7,737 bases of DNA. Origin: JBBQAA01 sp038254195 (GTDB lineage: Bacteria; Actinomycetota; Thermoleophilia; Solirubrobacterales; Solirubrobacteraceae). The stretch spans positions 1 to 7,737 of the forward strand of contig JBBSGJ010000108.1 in assembly GCA_038254195.1 (NCBI GenBank), given 5' to 3'. A model generated the notes under the pieces. The model had not been told where the DNA came from. It did no database searches and saw only the letters and a program-made list of their open reading frames with translations. A program made the position numbers and the translations under genes. This document shows, one piece after another, positions 4,248-7,737 of the stretch (the stretch's first letter is position 1; each line of letters begins with the position of its first letter).

Positions 4248-7200
4248 TGTCCTACGTCGAGCTCCACACGCACTCGGCCTTCTCGTTCCTCGACGGCTCC
4301 TCCCAGCCGGAGGAGCTCGTGGTCGCGGCGCGGGAGCAAGGGCACATGGCGCTCGCCCTCACCGACCACGACAACGTCTGTGGAGCGATGGAGTTCGCTC
4401 AGGCGGCGCGGGGGCTGGGGCTGCGGGCGATCCACGGGGCGGAGGTGTCGCTGGACGACGGTCGGCACGTCACCCTCCTCGTGGAGGACGCGCGCGGGTG
4501 GGCGAACCTCTGCCGTCTGCTCACGGGCGCTCACGCGCACACGCGCGAGGGCCGGCCTGGCGCTTCCCTCGGTGACCCGTCGGTGTCGCTTGCCGACGTG
4601 GCCGGGCGGGCCGAGGGGCTCGTGTGCCTGAGCGGCTGTGCGCGCCACGGGGTGGACGACGAACCGGGCCTGCGCGCCCTGCGCGACGCCTTCGATCCCG
4701 AGCGCCTGCGGGTCGAGCTCCAGCGCCCCTTCCACGCCGGCGACCGCATGCGCAACCGCGCCCGGGAGGCGATGGCCCGGCGGCTGGGCCTGGCCACGGT
4801 GGCCACGGGGAACGTCCACGCCCATACGCGCGCCCGCGCGCGACTCCAGGACGCGCTCGTGGCGGTCCGCCTCCACACGACCCTCGACGCCTCCGAGCCC
4901 GACCGCCGCGGCAACCACGCCCACATCCTCACGACGCCGGCCGCCATGGCCGCGCGCTTCGCCGACCATCCCGAGGCGGTGCGGGAAACGTCGCGGATTG
5001 CGGAACGGCTCTCCTTCGATCTCGGTTCGGATCTCGGCTACCGCTACCCGGGCGCGGAGGACGCCGGCGCGCCGCGGGAGCTCGCCCGCACCTGTCGCCA
5101 CATCTTCGAGGAGCGCTATCCGCCGGGCCACGCACACCGCGCGGAGGCGGCCGCGCGCCTGGAGGAGGAGCTCACGCTCATCGAGCACCTCCACCTCTCG
5201 GGCTTCTTCCTGCTTCACCGCGACCTGCTCGAGCTCGCCCGCGACGTGGCCGTCGAGGTCCGCGGGCCGAGCTCCGCCCGGGCGCTGCTGCCGCCCGGCC
5301 GCGGTCGCGGCTCGTCTTGTAGCTCTTTAGTCTGTTATCTGGTCGGGCTCTCGCACGTCGATCCCATCGCCAACAAGCTCCTGCTCGGGCGGTTCTTGAA
5401 CGAGGACATCTCGTCCCTGCCGGACATCGACCTGGACTTCCCCCGTGACATCCGCGAGGTCCTCCTGCCCCGGGTGCACGACCGCTACGGGCACGACCGC
5501 TCCGCGCTCGTCGCCGCCTTCCCGACCTACCGGGCGCGGGGAGCGATCCGGGAGATCGGCAAGGCGCTCGGGCTGCCACCGGGGGAGATCGAGCGGGTGG
5601 CGCGGGCGTCGCAGGGGTTCGGCGCGGCACCCGTAGACGAGGACATCGCGCTCGCGCTCGGAGACCGGCTAGGGGTGCCGGAGGCGACCATCCGACCACT
5701 CGGCGTCGCCGAGCGGTGCCCGCCGCCGGAGGCGGGCCCCCGTGCGATCTCCTCGGGACGCTGGCGGTGGCTCGCCGCGCTCGCGCACGAGGCCTACGGC
5801 CTGCCCCGCCATCTCTCCCAGCACTCGGGCGGGATGATCGTCGCCACCCGGCCGCTGATCGACTGCGTTCCCGTGGTGCCCGCCGCGATGGAGGGCCGGC
5901 AGATCTGCCAGTGGGACAAGGACTCGTGCGCCGATGCTGGCTTTCTGAAGATCGACCACCTCGGGCTGGGGATGCTCTCGGCGGTCGAGCGGGCGGTCGA
6001 CCTGATCGCCCGGACGCGGGGTGAGGTCATCGATGTCTCGCGGATCCCCTACGACGACCCCGAGGTGTACTCAGCGATCCAGGAGGCCGACACGATGGGG
6101 GTCTTCCAGATCGAGTCGCGCGCGCAGATGCAGTCCCTGCGGCGCACGCGGCCCGAGACGCTCGACGACATCACGGTCCAGGTGGCGATCGTGCGGCCCG
6201 GGCCGATCCAGGGCGGCGCGGTCAACCCGTACATCGAACGCCGCCAGCGGCTCCGGGAGGACCCGGGCTGGGAGGTTCCCTACGACCATCCGTCCCTCGA
6301 GCCCGTCCTGCGCGACACGCTCGGGACCATCATCTTCCAGGACCAGGTCATCGAGGTGGCGATGGCCTTCTCCGGCTTCGCGCCCGGCCAGGCCGAGGCC
6401 CTGCGCCGCGCGATGAGCCGCAAGCGCTCCTCGACGGCGATCGAGGCGCTGCACCGGGGTTTCGTGGAGGGGGCGATGGAGCGCCACGGGGTGACCGAGG
6501 CGCTCGCCGAGCGGGTCTTCGGCATGGTCCAGGGGTTCTCGGGGTTCGGGTTCCCCAAGGCCCACGGCGCGGCGTTCGGGCTGCTCGCCTACCAGTCGAC
6601 CTGGCTGCGGGTCCACTACTTCCGCGAGTTCCTCTGCGCGCTGCTCAACGAGCAGCCCATGGGCTTCTACCCGCCCGACGCGCTCGTCCACGAGGCCCAG
6701 CGCCGCGGGGTCGCGGTACTGCCGCCGGACGTGAACGCGAGCGAGGTGGGGTGCACGGTGGAGGAGGTCTCGGCCGCCGGCGAGGACCCACCGACGCCCG
6801 CCGTGCGCGTCGGCCTCGCCTACGTCCTCGGGGTGCGACGCGACGACGTCGCCGCGCTCGTGGCCGTGCGCGGGGCGGGCGGACCTTTCCGCGGGCTCGG
6901 CGACCTCGCCTCGCGGGCGGGGGCGGGGCGGCCGGCGCTCGAGCTCCTGGCGTGGTCGGGGGCGTGCGACGCCCTGGCCGGCGGCGACCGTCGCGTGGCG
7001 TTATGGCGATTGGGGGTCGCGACGCCGGGGCGCAAGGTGAACGGGGGCACGCAGCTCGCGCTGCCGCTCGAGCTCCCCGCCGCGCCCGGGCTCGCGCCCG
7101 TCGGCGCGTGGGACGAGGTCATCGCCGACTACGCCACGACCGGGGTCTCGGTCCGGGAGCACCCCCTCGCGCTCCTGCGCCCCGAGCTGCCGGAGGACTG

Positions 7201-7621
7201 CGTCACGTCGCGCGATCTCGACACCCTGCCCCACGGCGCCCCGGTGCGGACCGCGGGCTTCGTGGTCGCGCGCCAGAAGCCGGGAACCGCGAAGGGGGTG
7301 GTGTTCCTGCTCCTGGAGGACGAGGTGGGGACGATCAACCTCGTGGTGCCACCGCCGGTGGCCGAACGCTTCCGGCTGATCGTCCGCGCCGAGCCGCTCG
7401 TGCTCGTGACGGGGACGCTGGAGAAGCACCCTGCGGCAGCGGGGAACATCAACGTGCTGGTCTCGGGACTGGCGTCGCTGGACACGCCGCGGGACCGGCA
7501 GGCGCCGGTGGCGGACCTCGAGGAGCGCCGGCGGGCGGAGGAGGAGCGGACGGCGAGGGCGGTGGACTTCCGGGCGGTGGCGCCGCCGGCGCAGTCGTTC
7601 GCGCGGGGCCGGAGCCGGTGA
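4247..7621 (+). CDS. dnaE2: Error-prone DNA polymerase III alpha subunit (translesion synthesis)
   Basis: A 1,124-residue C-family polymerase, close to the usual DnaE2 length. The N-terminal PHP domain (1 to about 200) has H7, H9, D16, H41, E66, H96, C131 and H191 in metal-ligand positions, but N189 where DnaE1 has Asp. The polymerase core carries GRGSS (about 352-357), the catalytic pair D393 and D395 in PDIDLDF, and D570 in FLKIDHLGLG as the likely third carboxylate. VFQIESRAQM (619-628) and GFPKAHGAAFG (768-778) are further core motifs. An HhH-like region (about 870-920), QLALPL (936-941, a possible weak clamp motif) and an OB fold (about 997-1080) follow. The tail with VDFR fits DnaE2. 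GTG 4247 was chosen because the fold starts at once (SYVELHTHS). An upstream TTG at 4166 would add unrelated sequence and overlap the toxin gene. No Shine-Dalgarno is seen and a LexA box abuts the start, so SOS-induced, perhaps leaderless, expression is likely. The product works with ImuB in mutagenic bypass. Confidence 0.95.
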   Translation: MSYVELHTHSAFSFLDGSSQPEELVVAAREQGHMALALTDHDNVCGAMEFAQAARGLGLRAIHGAEVSLDDGRHVTLLVEDARGWANLCRLLTGAHAHTREGRPGASLGDPSVSLADVAGRAEGLVCLSGCARHGVDDEPGLRALRDAFDPERLRVELQRPFHAGDRMRNRAREAMARRLGLATVATGNVHAHTRARARLQDALVAVRLHTTLDASEPDRRGNHAHILTTPAAMAARFADHPEAVRETSRIAERLSFDLGSDLGYRYPGAEDAGAPRELARTCRHIFEERYPPGHAHRAEAAARLEEELTLIEHLHLSGFFLLHRDLLELARDVAVEVRGPSSARALLPPGRGRGSSCSSLVCYLVGLSHVDPIANKLLLGRFLNEDISSLPDIDLDFPRDIREVLLPRVHDRYGHDRSALVAAFPTYRARGAIREIGKALGLPPGEIERVARASQGFGAAPVDEDIALALGDRLGVPEATIRPLGVAERCPPPEAGPRAISSGRWRWLAALAHEAYGLPRHLSQHSGGMIVATRPLIDCVPVVPAAMEGRQICQWDKDSCADAGFLKIDHLGLGMLSAVERAVDLIARTRGEVIDVSRIPYDDPEVYSAIQEADTMGVFQIESRAQMQSLRRTRPETLDDITVQVAIVRPGPIQGGAVNPYIERRQRLREDPGWEVPYDHPSLEPVLRDTLGTIIFQDQVIEVAMAFSGFAPGQAEALRRAMSRKRSSTAIEALHRGFVEGAMERHGVTEALAERVFGMVQGFSGFGFPKAHGAAFGLLAYQSTWLRVHYFREFLCALLNEQPMGFYPPDALVHEAQRRGVAVLPPDVNASEVGCTVEEVSAAGEDPPTPAVRVGLAYVLGVRRDDVAALVAVRGAGGPFRGLGDLASRAGAGRPALELLAWSGACDALAGGDRRVALWRLGVATPGRKVNGGTQLALPLELPAAPGLAPVGAWDEVIADYATTGVSVREHPLALLRPELPEDCVTSRDLDTLPHGAPVRTAGFVVARQKPGTAKGVVFLLLEDEVGTINLVVPPPVAERFRLIVRAEPLVLVTGTLEKHPAAAGNINVLVSGLASLDTPRDRQAPVADLEERRRAEEERTARAVDFRAVAPPAQSFARGRSR
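5315..5338 (+). other. AT-rich rare-codon island within dnaE2
   Basis: Eight consecutive codons (TCT TGT AGC TCT TTA GTC TGT TAT) are only one-third G+C, against a surrounding gene that almost always uses G or C at the third base. They encode S357-Y364 of the conserved GRGSS...LVCYL segment, so the reading frame and protein motif are intact. TTA is an especially rare Leu codon in high-GC Actinobacteria. The cause is unknown. Confidence 0.7.
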
Positions 7622-7633
7622 CCTGGTGTCGAG

Positions 7634-7697
7634 GGTCCGGCGGAGGCGTCGCGTCCGACCCGCCTACCTCCACTTCCCGCGCTAGTGACGCCGGACC
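7634..7697. repeat. Widely spaced 9-bp inverted repeat downstream of dnaE2
   Basis: GGTCCGGCG (7634-7642) and CGCCGGACC (7689-7697) are exact reverse complements separated by 46 nt. They lie in the 116-nt stretch after the dnaE2 stop, which otherwise shows no gene. There is no T-tract, so this is not a typical intrinsic terminator. It may be an mRNA 3' structure or chance in GC-rich DNA. Confidence 0.3.
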
Positions 7698-7737
7698 GGA
7701 GCAGTCGGGCCACGGCGCTGGGGCTTCCCCGCAAACA

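Noticed and set aside
4226..5218. 330-codon minus-strand frame inside dnaE2
   Set aside because: Antisense shadow of the PHP domain; no recognisable domain and no start signal.
5309..5344. Intron, intein or frameshift at the AT-rich island
   Set aside because: The frame is continuous and the conserved motif is complete with no extra residues, so nothing is inserted now; only a past event could be argued.
7622..7737. tRNA, small RNA or start of another gene after dnaE2
   Set aside because: No cloverleaf pattern, no motif-bearing frame, and the window ends too soon to judge.

Overview
The window is very GC-rich, wobble positions are almost all G or C, and none of the eight visible start codons is ATG (seven GTG, one TTG). 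It also has a Gram-positive-type LexA box, a DUF6504 gene and an actinobacterial-style ImuB/DnaE2 pair. Together these suggest a high-GC actinobacterium, possibly of the Thermoleophilia (Solirubrobacterales/Gaiellales) type. The lineage is an inference from gene style, not from a marker gene.

Layout: (1) positions 1-895, plus strand, hold the 3' end of a Y-family mutasome polymerase gene (imuB) overlapping by 4 nt a small DUF6504 gene. (2) Positions 958-3444, minus strand, hold a tightly overlapping four-gene operon. In transcription order it encodes a gamma-glutamylcyclotransferase-like protein, a peroxiredoxin, a CDP-alcohol phosphatidyltransferase-like membrane protein and DNA-3-methyladenine glycosylase I (tag). 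It converges on DUF6504 across a 62-nt gap. (3) Between 3444 and 3467 lies a 22-nt divergent intergenic region carrying two copies of the palindrome TGTGACACA, exactly 10 bp apart. (4) Positions 3467-4212, plus strand, hold a toxin-antitoxin-like pair: an RHH-DUF433 protein and a DUF5615 PIN-like protein, overlapping by 4 nt. (5) Positions 4247-7621, plus strand, hold a full-length error-prone DNA polymerase III alpha subunit, dnaE2. A LexA/SOS box sits directly against its GTG start. (6) Positions 7622-7737 are non-coding as far as can be seen.

Functional picture: ImuB and DnaE2 are the known partners of the SOS-induced translesion 'mutasome', and DUF6504 travels with them in Actinobacteria. 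Here the two polymerase genes sit about 3.6 kb apart, separated by an oppositely oriented stress/repair operon (alkylated-base excision, peroxide reduction, probable gamma-glutamyl/glutathione-type turnover) and a toxin-antitoxin-like pair. The LexA box suggests that dnaE2 has its own SOS promoter, independent of the imuB transcript. No RNA genes, insertion sequences or CRISPR arrays were seen, and no gene-free stretch exceeds 300 nt. I did not find a wholly new system. The strongest unexplained signals are the tandem operator, the LexA box on a start codon with no Shine-Dalgarno, and an AT-rich rare-codon island inside dnaE2.
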